Below, piece after piece: positions 51,541 through 59,402 of a stretch of 64,000 nt of DNA. The DNA comes from Anaerolineae bacterium. GTDB taxonomy: Bacteria > Chloroflexota > Anaerolineae > Anaerolineales > Anaerolineaceae. The position numbers and the translations under genes were made by a program. The stretch's first letter is position 1. Every line of letters starts with the position of its first letter. The stretch is taken from positions 1 to 64,000 of the forward strand of contig JABUFD010000006.1 of assembly GCA_013314735.1 (NCBI GenBank), in the 5' to 3' direction. The notes beneath the pieces are model-generated. The model did no database searches. It saw only the letters and a program-made list of their open reading frames with translations, and was not told the DNA's origin.

Positions 51541-53300
51541 TGAACCATCCCTCCATTTCCAAGCTGGGAATCATAAATGTCGCGGTAGACATCACAACGT
51601 TCCATCAATTCCTTGTGGTTGCCGATCGAGCACACCTCTCCGTCTTCGAGGACGATGATCTTGTCGGCGGCCAGTACGGTGCTGATGCGCTGGGCGATGA
51701 TGAAACTGGTGCGGCCTTTGAGCACCTGGGCCATTTCCTCCTGGATGCGCGCCTCGGTATCCACATCCACCGCGCTGGTGCTGTCATCCAGGATCAGGAT
51801 GGCGGGGTCCATGCACACCGCACGGGCAATGGAAACACGCTGTTTCTGCCCGCCCGAAAGGTTGGCGCCGCGCTCGCCCACATGGTAGTCATAGCCTTCC
51901 TCGAAGCTGTTGATGAATTCCTCCGCCTGCGCCACGCGTGCCGCCTGTTGAATTTCTTCATCGCTGGCATCGGGACGGCCGTAGCGGATATTTTCGGCAA
52001 TCGTGCCGCTGAACAGGATCGCTTCCTGCAGGGCAATACCGATCTGCGCCTGGAGCGATTCCTGGGTGACGCTGCGCACGTCAATCCCATCGATCAGCAC
52101 CTGCCCGGCGGTGACATCATACAGGCGCGGGATCAGGTTCACCAGGCTGGTTTTGCCGGAACCGGTGGCGCCGAGGATGGCGACGGTTTCGCCGGGGTTA
52201 ACGGTGAAGTTGATGTTCTTCAGCACCGGGTCGCCGTGGGCGAGATCGCCGTTTTCCGCCACACTGCGGTAGGAGAAATTCACATTACGGAACTCCACCG
52301 CGCCTTTGATGGCTGGCATGGCCTGCGCGTCAGCGCTATCGGTGATTTCCAGCGGGGCATCCAGCACTTTGAGAATGCGTTTGGCCGAAGCGCCGGCGGC
52401 GGCAAGCATGCCGATGATCATGGCCAGGAACAGGAGCGGGAAAGAAACCATGCCGAGGTAGTTCATGAATGCCACCAGGGCACCCAGGCTGAGGCTGCCA
52501 TCGGCCACGCGGATACCGCCGAAATAGATCACGATCACTGTGCCGATGTTGAGGATGAAGAACATCAGCGGGAACAGGCCGCCCATCAGCCGGCCGGTGG
52601 TAACATTCAGCCGGGCATAATCCTCATTGGCGGCGTCAAAGCGCTGACTTTCGTGCTTCTGGCGCACAAAGGCCTTCACCACACGCACGCCGGAGAGATT
52701 CTCCTGCAGCACAGTGTTGAGTTTGTCCATCTTCTGCTGCACGGTGGTGAACAGTTTTTGCATGCGGGGAACGATGAACACCATGATCGCGACCACCACA
52801 CCCATCAGGATCAGGATGCGGAAGCCGAGGTAGGTGCTGGTGCGGAAGATCATCACCAGCGCGCCGACCATCATCAGCGGGGCGCGGGTGGCAATCCGCA
52901 ACAGCATACGGAAGGCCATTTCCACCAGGTTGAGGTCGCTGGTGAGGTTGACCAGCAGTTCGCCGGTGCCGAGGTGGTCGAGGTTGCCGAAGGACAGGGC
53001 CTGGATCTTGCGGAAGAGGGCTTCACGCAGGTCGTGGCTGAAGCGGGAGGAAGCCACAATCGAGGCGGTGGAGTTGACGATCGCAAACACCGCGGAAAGC
53101 AGTGAAGCCCCCAGCATCAGCAGGGCGGTGTTGATCACCACCGTCAGGTTGCCGGCATTGATACCCTGGTCGATGGCACGCTGGCTGAGGCGCGGGATGA
53201 ACAGGTCAAACACGACCATGACTATCAGCGTCACGATCGAGAGCAGCACCATTTTCCAGTAAGGCTTCAGATAACGACTGATTTTGGACAAAGCGCCCAT
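51537..53300 (-). CDS. ABC exporter subunit with degenerate catalytic residues
   Basis: 587 residues, six TM helices and an ATPase domain. Walker A GATGSGKTS and signature LSGGQKQR are canonical, but Walker B ends ILILDDSTSAVD (Asp for the catalytic Glu) and the H-loop is IAQRIST (Gln for His). This is the inactive-site subunit of a heterodimeric exporter; the neighbouring gene supplies the active residues. AAAGGAG sits about 12 bases before the ATG. A MarR gene precedes it by 28 bases, so the three genes form one operon. Confidence 0.9.
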   Translation of the reverse strand: MGALSKISRYLKPYWKMVLLSIVTLIVMVVFDLFIPRLSQRAIDQGINAGNLTVVINTALLMLGASLLSAVFAIVNSTASIVASSRFSHDLREALFRKIQALSFGNLDHLGTGELLVNLTSDLNLVEMAFRMLLRIATRAPLMMVGALVMIFRTSTYLGFRILILMGVVVAIMVFIVPRMQKLFTTVQQKMDKLNTVLQENLSGVRVVKAFVRQKHESQRFDAANEDYARLNVTTGRLMGGLFPLMFFILNIGTVIVIYFGGIRVADGSLSLGALVAFMNYLGMVSFPLLFLAMIIGMLAAAGASAKRILKVLDAPLEITDSADAQAMPAIKGAVEFRNVNFSYRSVAENGDLAHGDPVLKNINFTVNPGETVAILGATGSGKTSLVNLIPRLYDVTAGQVLIDGIDVRSVTQESLQAQIGIALQEAILFSGTIAENIRYGRPDASDEEIQQAARVAQAEEFINSFEEGYDYHVGERGANLSGGQKQRVSIARAVCMDPAILILDDSTSAVDVDTEARIQEEMAQVLKGRTSFIIAQRISTVLAADKIIVLEDGEVCSIGNHKELMERCDVYRDIYDSQLGNGGMVQ

Positions 53301-53328
53301 AAAAATGAATTCTCCTTTTAAATAAATA

Positions 53329-53817
53329 TTACGGCCGGCCGGGCAGTTGTTCGCGCAGCTGCTGCGGCAGTCCGGTTTCTTCGGTGTTCAATTTGAGCAG
53401 GATGTGCTGGAGGGTATCGAGATCAGCATCCGTGAGCGCGCTCAGCCGGTTTTCCACCGCGGTGCGGTGCGCGCGGCGGGCAGCGGCGATCTTCTGGCGG
53501 CCGGCTTCGGTCAGCACGGCCACCACCACGCGGCGGTCCTGGGCCGAGCGCTGGCGTTCCACCAGGCCGTCTTTTTCGAGGTTGTCGATCACGAGGGTCA
53601 TGTTACCGGGGGAGCGCTGGATTTTCTCGCTGATCTCGCTCAACGGCATGCCTTCGTTGTGTTCCAATGCCATCAAGGTGTAGAATTGCGAAGGGGTTAA
53701 TTCGCCGTAGCAGCCTTCGTTGTGCAGGGATTGCACAATCTGCCGACCGGTGTGGGTCAGCAGCAGGAAGGTGGCCAGCGGTTTTCCCATTTCTTCAAGG
53801 GAGGGGTGGTGATCCAA
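53329..53817 (-). CDS. MarR-family regulator of the ABC exporter operon
   Basis: About 162 residues. The winged helix-turn-helix is plain: LTPSQFYTLMALEHNEGMPLSEISEKIQRSPGNMTLVIDNLEKDGLVERQRSAQDRRVVVAVLT. I favour a TTG start at 53817 because AGGAG lies six bases upstream; a more distal TTG at 53859 has none, and an ATG at 53790 is weak. MarR repressors commonly respond to the drug their operon exports. An AT-rich repeat upstream is the probable operator. Confidence 0.85.
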   Translation of the reverse strand: MDHHPSLEEMGKPLATFLLLTHTGRQIVQSLHNEGCYGELTPSQFYTLMALEHNEGMPLSEISEKIQRSPGNMTLVIDNLEKDGLVERQRSAQDRRVVVAVLTEAGRQKIAAARRAHRTAVENRLSALTDADLDTLQHILLKLNTEETGLPQQLREQLPGRP

Positions 53818-53859
53818 ACGTTTCTCCTTTCCGGTTTCCCGAATATGTTTCAATGTCAA

Positions 53860-53882
53860 AATATATCGGGCTGAAATATATC
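53860..53882 (-). promoter_or_regulatory. Probable MarR operator
   Basis: AATATATC occurs twice (53860-53867 and 53875-53882); the ATATAT cores also form an inverted repeat across nine bases, upstream of marR. The next ~370 bases (53883-54253) contain no gene I can support. Confidence 0.4.
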
Positions 53883-54203
53883 ACATCGAAATGGGGATGT
53901 CAAGGGGGAATTTCGGCCGTGCCAGGGTGGAACGGCGAAGCATGTCCACCCTGGAATGGAGCGCCAGGGCTGCCTTGCGTCTCTCGGCGAAACCTGGAAT
54001 CAAAGTCCGTTGGGTGAGGGACGGTGCTGACATATTGCTGGTGTTTGTCATACAGCTGGAGTGCATGGCAGAATTGCGTATCCCGAATTCCACGTAAGCA
54101 CGCGCGCTCGCCAATTTTTCGGGTATAACGTGCGCTCTGGATAACCAGGAGGCTGTAGAAAAAATCAGGAAATGGAGCAATTCTCTTTTTTTTCGGAGAA
54201 AAC

Positions 54204-54215
54204 GGGGCTGTCCCA
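54204..54215 (+). repeat. Solo MITE-like terminal repeat
   Basis: GGGGCTGTCCCA matches the left end of the element at 58.2 kb; no partner end or hairpins are nearby. Confidence 0.35.
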
Positions 54216-54253
54216 TGGTCAAAGGCACCCATTTCACGAACCCGAACTGACGT

Positions 54254-54259
54254 TATAAT
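54254..54259 (+). promoter_or_regulatory. -10 box six bases before an ATG
   Basis: TATAAT ending six bases before ATG 54266; no Shine-Dalgarno, so a leaderless message is likely. Confidence 0.55.
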
Positions 54260-54265
54260 AGCCTC

Positions 54266-54985
54266 ATGGAACAACCGCCCGATTCCCACATCGGAACGCT
54301 CAACGAAGGCTCGCTGCATGCCGCGCTCAAGCAAACCCTGCGCCAGCCCGGCGACATGCTGGAGGTGAAGGTTGACGGCAGCTTCATCGACATCGTGCGC
54401 GGCGAGACCCTGATCGAGATCCAGACGCGCTCGTTTGCCAGCATGCGCCGCAAGCTCGATAAACTGCTGGCGCTCGGCCACCCGATCCGCCTCTACCACC
54501 CGGTCGCACTGCGCAAGTGGATCGTGCGCGAAGACCGGCAGGGAACGTTCCTCAGCCGGCGCAAATCGCCGCGCAAGGGCAGTGCCTTCGATGTGTTTGA
54601 TGAACTGCTCTCGCTGCGTGATGCCGCCGCCCACTCCAACTTTGCGCTGCACCTGCTGCTGGTGGAAGTGGAGGAAGTGTGGCGTAATGACGGCAAAGGC
54701 AGCTGGCGCAAAAAATACTGGTCGGTGGTTGATCACCGCCTGCTGCGGGTGGCGGAGGAAGTGGTGTTCCGCACGCCGCGCGATTACCTGGCACTGCTCC
54801 CGGCAGCATTGCTGGAACAACCCTTTACCAACGCCGACCTGGCAAAAGCGGCCGGCTGCGGTCGGCGCCTGGCCGGCAAAACCACCTACGCCTTGCAGGC
54901 GATGGGCGTGCTGCAGCGGGTGGGCACCCGCCAGCGTTACCACCTGTTCGCGGTGGAGCCAGGAGAGGAAACGGAAAAAGGGTGA
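54266..54985 (+). CDS. Nuclease-like (PD-(D/E)xK-type) protein with C-terminal winged helix, unknown
   Basis: 239 residues. The first 80 residues contain GSFIDIVRGETLIEIQT, in which D42 and E51-x-Q53 follow the spacing of a PD-(D/E)xK core, with Lys replaced by Gln. A leading Glu in LNEGSLHAAL and a basic helix RRKLDKLLALGHP complete the pattern. The last ~55 residues look like a winged helix: FTNADLAKAAGCGRRLAGKTTYALQAMGVLQRVG. A DNA-binding nuclease or repair protein is a fair guess; activity is unproven. There are no related neighbours. Confidence 0.55.
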   Translation: MEQPPDSHIGTLNEGSLHAALKQTLRQPGDMLEVKVDGSFIDIVRGETLIEIQTRSFASMRRKLDKLLALGHPIRLYHPVALRKWIVREDRQGTFLSRRKSPRKGSAFDVFDELLSLRDAAAHSNFALHLLLVEVEEVWRNDGKGSWRKKYWSVVDHRLLRVAEEVVFRTPRDYLALLPAALLEQPFTNADLAKAAGCGRRLAGKTTYALQAMGVLQRVGTRQRYHLFAVEPGEETEKG

Positions 54986-55007
54986 GCGCCATCCGCGGAT
55001 GGCGCTC
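54984..55007. terminator. Perfect 24-bp palindrome over a stop codon
   Basis: GAGCGCCATCCG and its exact complement, overlapping the TGA of the preceding gene. There is no T-run on either side, so it is more likely a REP-like palindrome than an efficient terminator. Confidence 0.45.
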
Positions 55008-55048
55008 AATGTAGATGCATGATTCGTTGCCGTTGCTTTGCCAAACTG

Positions 55049-55204
55049 TTACAGCCATAAAATACTGGCGATGCGCTGCATGATTTTCTGCAAGGCGGCG
55101 CCGCGTTTGCGCTTGCGGCAGGGGGGTTCTTCGCGCCAGCGGTACGCCGCCCGGCGTTCATTGACATAGGCATGCACCGCCTGGACATCCCACGGGTTTT
55201 GCAT
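55049..55204 (-). CDS. Small basic protein, 51 residues
   Basis: ATG at 55204, TAA at 55051-55049. The product begins MQNPWDVQAVHAYVNERRAA, has a Lys/Arg block CRKRKRG, and ends QRIASILWL. AAAGGAG lies six bases before the ATG, a near-ideal site. Predicted mostly helical with a hydrophobic end. It sits between two unrelated genes; 55205-55374 upstream holds only GC-rich hairpins. I do not recognise a family, so this rests on start signals alone. Confidence 0.5.
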   Translation of the reverse strand: MQNPWDVQAVHAYVNERRAAYRWREEPPCRKRKRGAALQKIMQRIASILWL

Positions 55205-55374
55205 CGCTTTCTCCTTTCCCAGCCCTGAAAACAGGATTCTGTTCCAGGGCGGCCTGGCCTCCCCGGGGTCTTCCAGGTCCCGGGGAAGCGCGGCCTGTGT
55301 TCCGCACCGGTCAGCACGCTTGTGTGCCGCCGGGGTTCCTTTTCGTTCCTTCCGCCAAAACAGCCTGTCCGCTG

Positions 55375-56175
55375 TTAGAATTCAATCCCGCGCACGATCT
55401 CGTCGATGTAATCCTGTGGGAGGAAAGGGGCGAGCCGTCCCAGGTTGTGGAGGACCCATTCCTGGTCGGGGGTTTTCTTGATCAGCCGGACCAGGTCCTT
55501 GCGGCCGATGAAGGGGGCCAGGCGCACGACGAATTCGGGGTCGATCTCGCCGTTGATGACCTTGTCGATGGCGGCGGAGAGGGTTTCACGGCTGACGAAC
55601 GGCGCCAGGCTTTCGAGGATGTGGTAGTTTTCGAGGTCGTTCTTTTGCAGGTACTCGGAAAACTTTTCATCGAGCACTTCGCGGCTCATGAAAGGGGCCA
55701 TCTGCATCAGCAGGCGCAGCTTGGGGTCGCGGACACGGGCATGGCGGCTGCGGTGGCCGTGGTGATGTGGGCGGTGCCAGCGGTGTTCGCGGTCCCAATC
55801 CTGATCGTCTTCCTCTTCATCCTCCCCGTCATCTTCGTCCTCATCTTCCTCTTCGTCTTCCTCGTCCTCTTCATCCTCCTCATCTTCTTCGAATTCATCC
55901 GCTTCGTCTTCCTCGGCGGGTTCCTCCTGGCGGCGGTTGAAGAGCATGGTATTGACGCGCAGGTCTTCGGGGGCGGGGTTGAGCAGGCGGTCGACGGTGA
56001 CGCCGAACAGGCGCGAGAGCGCCACGAGGGTTTCCACGTCGGGGGCGGATTCACCCTTTTCCCACTTGGAAACCGCCTGGTGGCTGACGCCCAGCTGGCG
56101 CGCCAGCTGGCGCTGGGTCCAGCCGCGTTTTTGCCGCAGCGATGCGATGGCGGATCCGATTAATTTGTTATCCAT
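55375..56175 (-). CDS. XRE-family regulator with polyacidic linker and APF repeats
   Basis: 266 residues. An N-terminal HTH (GWTQRQLARQLGVSHQAVSKWEKG, about 18-41) is followed by a nearly pure Glu/Asp stretch (84-130), a short His-rich block (HHHGHRSRH, about 137-145), and four repeats with APF-(M/V/I/L) cores (LMQMAPFMSREVLDEKF, LAPFVSRETLSAAI, LAPFIGRKDLVRLI, LAPFLPQDYIDEIV). The repeats resemble short helical pairs. AAGGAG precedes the ATG. Two palindromes in the promoter suggest autoregulation. The effector is unknown. Confidence 0.82.
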   Translation of the reverse strand: MDNKLIGSAIASLRQKRGWTQRQLARQLGVSHQAVSKWEKGESAPDVETLVALSRLFGVTVDRLLNPAPEDLRVNTMLFNRRQEEPAEEDEADEFEEDEEDEEDEEDEEEDEDEDDGEDEEEDDQDWDREHRWHRPHHHGHRSRHARVRDPKLRLLMQMAPFMSREVLDEKFSEYLQKNDLENYHILESLAPFVSRETLSAAIDKVINGEIDPEFVVRLAPFIGRKDLVRLIKKTPDQEWVLHNLGRLAPFLPQDYIDEIVRGIEF

Positions 56176-56204
56176 GTGAATTTCTCCTTTATTTTCGCTT
56201 CTTG

Positions 56205-56242
56205 ACTATAAGTAGAATTCTACTTACAGTTGAATTCTACTG
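56205..56242 (-). promoter_or_regulatory. Promoter with two operator palindromes for the XRE gene
   Basis: A perfect 18-bp palindrome TAAGTAGAATTCTACTTA (56209-56226) is followed directly by an imperfect copy CAGTTGAATTCTACTG (56227-56242). Minus-strand TATAGT (56210-56205) overlaps the first, so bound repressor would cover the promoter. Confidence 0.7.
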
Positions 56243-56350
56243 CTTAACCAGGTGTTTGTCAAGAGGTATTCGGGGCGGTACACGGCGGTATCTCCACACC
56301 CCTGCCGGCTGGTGCATGGCGGTGTTTCATTGGCCCTGATTGCCCAAAAC

Positions 56351-56387
56351 AAAACCGCAAGGCGGGGGCTCCCGGCCTTGCGGTTTT
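56351..56387 (-). terminator. Terminator of the glycosidase gene
   Basis: A perfect 13-bp stem AAAACCGCAAGGC / GCCTTGCGGTTTT; on the minus strand TTTTGTTTTGGG completes it. It is also usable in the plus direction. Confidence 0.85.
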
Positions 56388-56410
56388 ATGGATGGGTTGA
56401 TTACGGTAGT

Positions 56411-57862
56411 TTATACTGTCAGTATCGCCACGCCGAAGGCCGGCAGGCGGAAGGTTTCATGCCCCAGTGTTTCTTCCCGGATCGGGCCGCCGGCGCTTTC
56501 CAGGTCGACCACAGCGGCACGGGCGCCGCTGAAACCGGGCACTTGCAGCAGCAGGTCATGGTCGCGTTTATTGACCAGCAGCAGCTTGCGGCTGCCGTCG
56601 GTGCCGCGGAAGGCCTGCGCCAGCGAATAGGGATTATTGCTGCCGCTTTTCACCACCGCGTCCTGCGGGCTGAGGCGGGTTTTGAGCAGCTCCAGCACGC
56701 GCAGACGGGCATTGGGCGCACCGCTGTTCCAGTCCACCATTGTTACGCTGGGGAACTGGGTGGGGTAGCCCACCAGCTGGCTCTCGCCGGCAATCTCGAT
56801 CCCCAGCTGTGCCAGGTGGGCGAAGACATAGGCATACACCGCCCCCGCCAGGTTCCAGTAGGCATCGGGGATGGGGGCGGCCACGTGGCCGGGGGTGCCC
56901 TGCAGCCCGTCATCGGCGCGGATCACGCCGATCTCGTTGACCGTGGTCCGGGTGGCAGGTGAAAGGCGCTTGCGCATCGATTCGATGTAACGGGCGGTGT
57001 TGATGAAGCCGTTCGCCTGGGCGAAATAGGTGTGCTGTTCCACCGCCAGGGTTTCATCGATCGCCGGGGAGGCGTAGAAGTGATAGCTGATCATATCGAG
57101 CGGGATGCCGGGCTTGTGGTTGGCGGGATTGAGGAAATATTCGAAGAATTCCGGGTTAAGGGAGGGCATGGCGGCGGAGATGCCGACGAACTTGATCTCC
57201 GGGTCCACCGCGCGGATCGCCTCGACGATGGCGTCGTAGCGTTCGGTGTAGGCTTTGGGGGTGGTGTCATGCTCAAAGTCGGGCTCGTTGAGTACCTCCC
57301 AGAAATGTACCTTGTAATGGTGGCCGCTTTCATGCCACACGCCGGATTCATCGGTAAAACCGCCCCTGGTATACCAGGAAACCAGGCGCGCGAAATAATC
57401 CGCCACTTCCTTCAGCGAGGGATCGCGCAGCTCGGTGCCCACCTGGTAATTCCAGATCACCTGGTCGGGGTCATCGGGGTAGGGTACGGTGCGGTCAGCC
57501 TTGAACATCCACGGCGGGATGGTGCTGAAATTGAGCATGATCGGGTGGCCTTTGGTGGCTTCGAGGAAATCCACTGTGAAGCCGTCGACATGCTCAAAAT
57601 TCCAGCTGGTTTTGCCGTTCTCCGGCGGGTAGAGTTCGGCGATGGCGTAATGCGGATACGGGAACCACGGCACAAAGCGCACGTAATCGGCGCCGAGTTT
57701 GCGCAGTTCCTCAAACGCGCGGTCGTGGATATCCGATCCGCGCTTTAATTTGGGGTTGACCACCACCTGCAGGGTGGGCACTGTGGTTGTGGGCTGTAAA
57801 ACGGTGTCCCAAGCGATGCTGGGCGGGGTATGGGTCAGGTCGAGTGGGGTTTTATCATTCAT
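56411..57862 (-). CDS. GH39-like glycoside hydrolase (clan GH-A)
   Basis: 483 residues with no signal peptide, so probably cytoplasmic. The acid/base motif HFWEVLNEPDFEHDT and the nucleophile region TTVNEIGVIRADD fit a clan GH-A retaining barrel such as beta-xylosidase or iduronidase-like GH39. The C-terminal ~110 residues form a beta-sandwich (KLLLVNKRDHDLLLQVPG). The ATG at 57862 has GGAGG nine bases upstream. The substrate cannot be assigned. The gene is monocistronic with clear promoter and terminator. Confidence 0.72.
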   Translation of the reverse strand: MNDKTPLDLTHTPPSIAWDTVLQPTTTVPTLQVVVNPKLKRGSDIHDRAFEELRKLGADYVRFVPWFPYPHYAIAELYPPENGKTSWNFEHVDGFTVDFLEATKGHPIMLNFSTIPPWMFKADRTVPYPDDPDQVIWNYQVGTELRDPSLKEVADYFARLVSWYTRGGFTDESGVWHESGHHYKVHFWEVLNEPDFEHDTTPKAYTERYDAIVEAIRAVDPEIKFVGISAAMPSLNPEFFEYFLNPANHKPGIPLDMISYHFYASPAIDETLAVEQHTYFAQANGFINTARYIESMRKRLSPATRTTVNEIGVIRADDGLQGTPGHVAAPIPDAYWNLAGAVYAYVFAHLAQLGIEIAGESQLVGYPTQFPSVTMVDWNSGAPNARLRVLELLKTRLSPQDAVVKSGSNNPYSLAQAFRGTDGSRKLLLVNKRDHDLLLQVPGFSGARAAVVDLESAGGPIREETLGHETFRLPAFGVAILTV

Positions 57863-57899
57863 TTCAGGGTCCTCCGGGGGGCAATGAATAAGTAAGTTA

Positions 57900-57928
57900 A
57901 TTATAATAAAAAACATCAATAAACCGCA
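57900..57928 (-). promoter_or_regulatory. Promoter of the glycosidase gene
   Basis: TTGCGG (57928-57923), a 17-base spacer, and TATAAT (57905-57900) on the minus strand. Confidence 0.75.
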
Positions 57929-57987
57929 AGGGGGATGACCACGATTTTCATTTTGTTTTTCACCCGTACTACCCTGTTAAAAATCCA

Positions 57988-58015
57988 GAGAGCCGACTTG
58001 TCCGGATCGGCTCTC
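57988..58015. terminator. Hairpin in the 57.9-58.4 kb gap
   Basis: GAGAGCCGA (57988-57996) pairs with TCGGCTCTC (58007-58015). On the minus strand TGGATTTTTA follows, so it may end transcription from the 58.4 kb gene. On the plus strand AAGGAGGAG and a 22-codon ORF (ATG at 58040, MFTNTILHVKRWPY...) follow, which I rate weak. Confidence 0.4.
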
Positions 58016-58200
58016 ATAAGGAGGAGAAGAAGAAAAATTATGTTTACAAACACAATCTTACACGTTAAACGGTGGCCTTACTTGACGGTTTCTATACATC
58101 CGTATTAGGGAAAATTTAAATTAACACGGCAGTTTGCGTGTGCCACAAAAGCGCAGCGCGGCTGCGCGGGACGCCTGCCTCTGCCCCCGAATTAAACAAT

Positions 58201-58327
58201 GAAGGGGCTGTCCCAAAAGTCCAGTGCGGCTGAGCCGCGCACCTACATCTGGGCTTAAATTAAGAATCGAACCGCCAGATCTGGCGGTTCGATGGTTTTA
58301 CAGGTGACTTTTGGGACAGCCTCTTCC
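58201..58327. repeat. MITE-like element, most complete copy
   Basis: Terminal repeats of 21 bp (58201-58221 and 58307-58327) match at 20 positions around the core GGCTGTCCCAAAAGTC. Inside are hairpin B (GCGGCTGAGCCGC) and hairpin A (ATCGAACCGCC...GGCGGTTCGAT), in reverse order to copy 1. About 127 bp, non-coding. Confidence 0.75.
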
Positions 58328-58427
58328 AAGAATTATCGATAGACTTGCGGGGTGGCGCCTGCGCCCTGATGGCGTCAGGCATAACCACACGGTGGATGGA
58401 GATCATCCTGCCTGGGACGGGCTCTAC

Positions 58428-59240
58428 TTACTGCGGTTTGGGTGTGGCAGACGGGAAGAATAGATCCATATAGGTGACATCCGAATCCCACGCCAGCACG
58501 GTGGAACAACCGCCGGTGCTGACCTTTACCAACCGGACGAAACTCGGGTCTGGCAGCTCGTCGTACACGTAATCGGTGAAGGTGGCATAAATATCGCCGT
58601 CATACCACGAAACGGTGCTCCCGCTTTGCGGGATACCAAATCCGGCAATGGGATAAGCACCCACAATCTCATAAGTCACGGTTTCACCAAGCGGGAACTC
58701 GCCGTCCGCTCCCAGGTAGACCTCCAGCGAATAGCCGACCGGCCAGGGGTAAGTGGAGCCATGCCACCAGGAATAGATCATCCAGTCTTCGTAATCGCAT
58801 ACGCTCTCATCGAAGGCCGCCTTGGGGGCACGGGCTTCATCGAAGTAACCGAACAGGGCATAGGTGCCCCAGCCGGGTGCCGTGGCACAGGCCATGTAGG
58901 TGCCTTCCTCATCGGGCATCCAGCCCTGGGTGGTGGTGACGGGTTCCCATTGCTTTCCCACCAGGACACGGATGTCCGCCACCCAGCCGTCCTGCCCACC
59001 CTGGAAGGGGTGGCAGATGTGTTCGGGATTGCGCACCCACACGCCGGTGGTGTCCATGGGCACCAGCCAGTTGGGGTAGGTGGTCCCCGAAAAATCAACG
59101 GGTACCGGCGTGCCGCCGGTCCAGGCACCGCCAGCCACGGGATCAGACGGCGGGATAAAAATGGCAGAAACGCTGCCCGGTACGTTCACCAATACCAGCA
59201 CCAGCGCGGCGGCCAGCACAACAAGCCAGAGTTTTTTCAT
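58428..59240 (-). CDS. Secreted protein, paralogue of the gene at 3.3 kb
   Basis: 270 residues. Signal peptide LWLVVLAAALVLVLVNVPGSVSA. The shared region reads ICHPFQGGQDGWVADIRVL, GWMPDEEGTYMACAT and GTYALFGYFDEA, parallel to the 232-residue protein at 3332. The C-terminal part differs (YSWWHGSTYPWPVGYSLEVYLG, STVSWYDGDIYATFTDY). Four or more cysteines suggest disulfides outside the cell. AAGGAG precedes ATG 59240. No known domain is recognised. Confidence 0.7.
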   Translation of the reverse strand: MKKLWLVVLAAALVLVLVNVPGSVSAIFIPPSDPVAGGAWTGGTPVPVDFSGTTYPNWLVPMDTTGVWVRNPEHICHPFQGGQDGWVADIRVLVGKQWEPVTTTQGWMPDEEGTYMACATAPGWGTYALFGYFDEARAPKAAFDESVCDYEDWMIYSWWHGSTYPWPVGYSLEVYLGADGEFPLGETVTYEIVGAYPIAGFGIPQSGSTVSWYDGDIYATFTDYVYDELPDPSFVRLVKVSTGGCSTVLAWDSDVTYMDLFFPSATPKPQ

Positions 59241-59366
59241 CAGGATTCTCCTTGGTTGAATAAAAAGGATAATGATAACAATGTAGCATGAATCAACTTC
59301 GCCTGTCAATATTGAAAGGGGTAGGTTTTTCATTTTTCAGCTGCCTGGCCGGAGCCGCCCGGCGGC

Positions 59367-59395
59367 TTGCCCTGGGTGCTGTTACCCGCTACAAT
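59367..59395 (+). promoter_or_regulatory. Promoter of the MFS gene, seven bases before the ATG
   Basis: TTGCCC (59367-59372), 17-base spacer, TACAAT (59390-59395), ATG at 59403. Predicts a leaderless mRNA. Confidence 0.65.
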
Positions 59396-59402
59396 CAAGC
59401 CC

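Noticed and set aside
51501-53105. 534-codon open frame opposite the ABC exporter gene
   Set aside because: It is antisense to a well-supported gene, has no ribosome site, and its composition (His/Asp/Gln-rich) is that expected from the reverse of GC-rich codons. The same applies to other long antisense frames such as 4316-5293, 6609-7658, 15387-16547, 17956-19461, 20863-21813 and 34811-36184.
58040-58108. 22-codon ORF after a hairpin and AAGGAGGAG
   Set aside because: The spacing to the ATG (13 bases) is too long, the promoter is weak and no downstream gene on that strand would benefit from a leader peptide.
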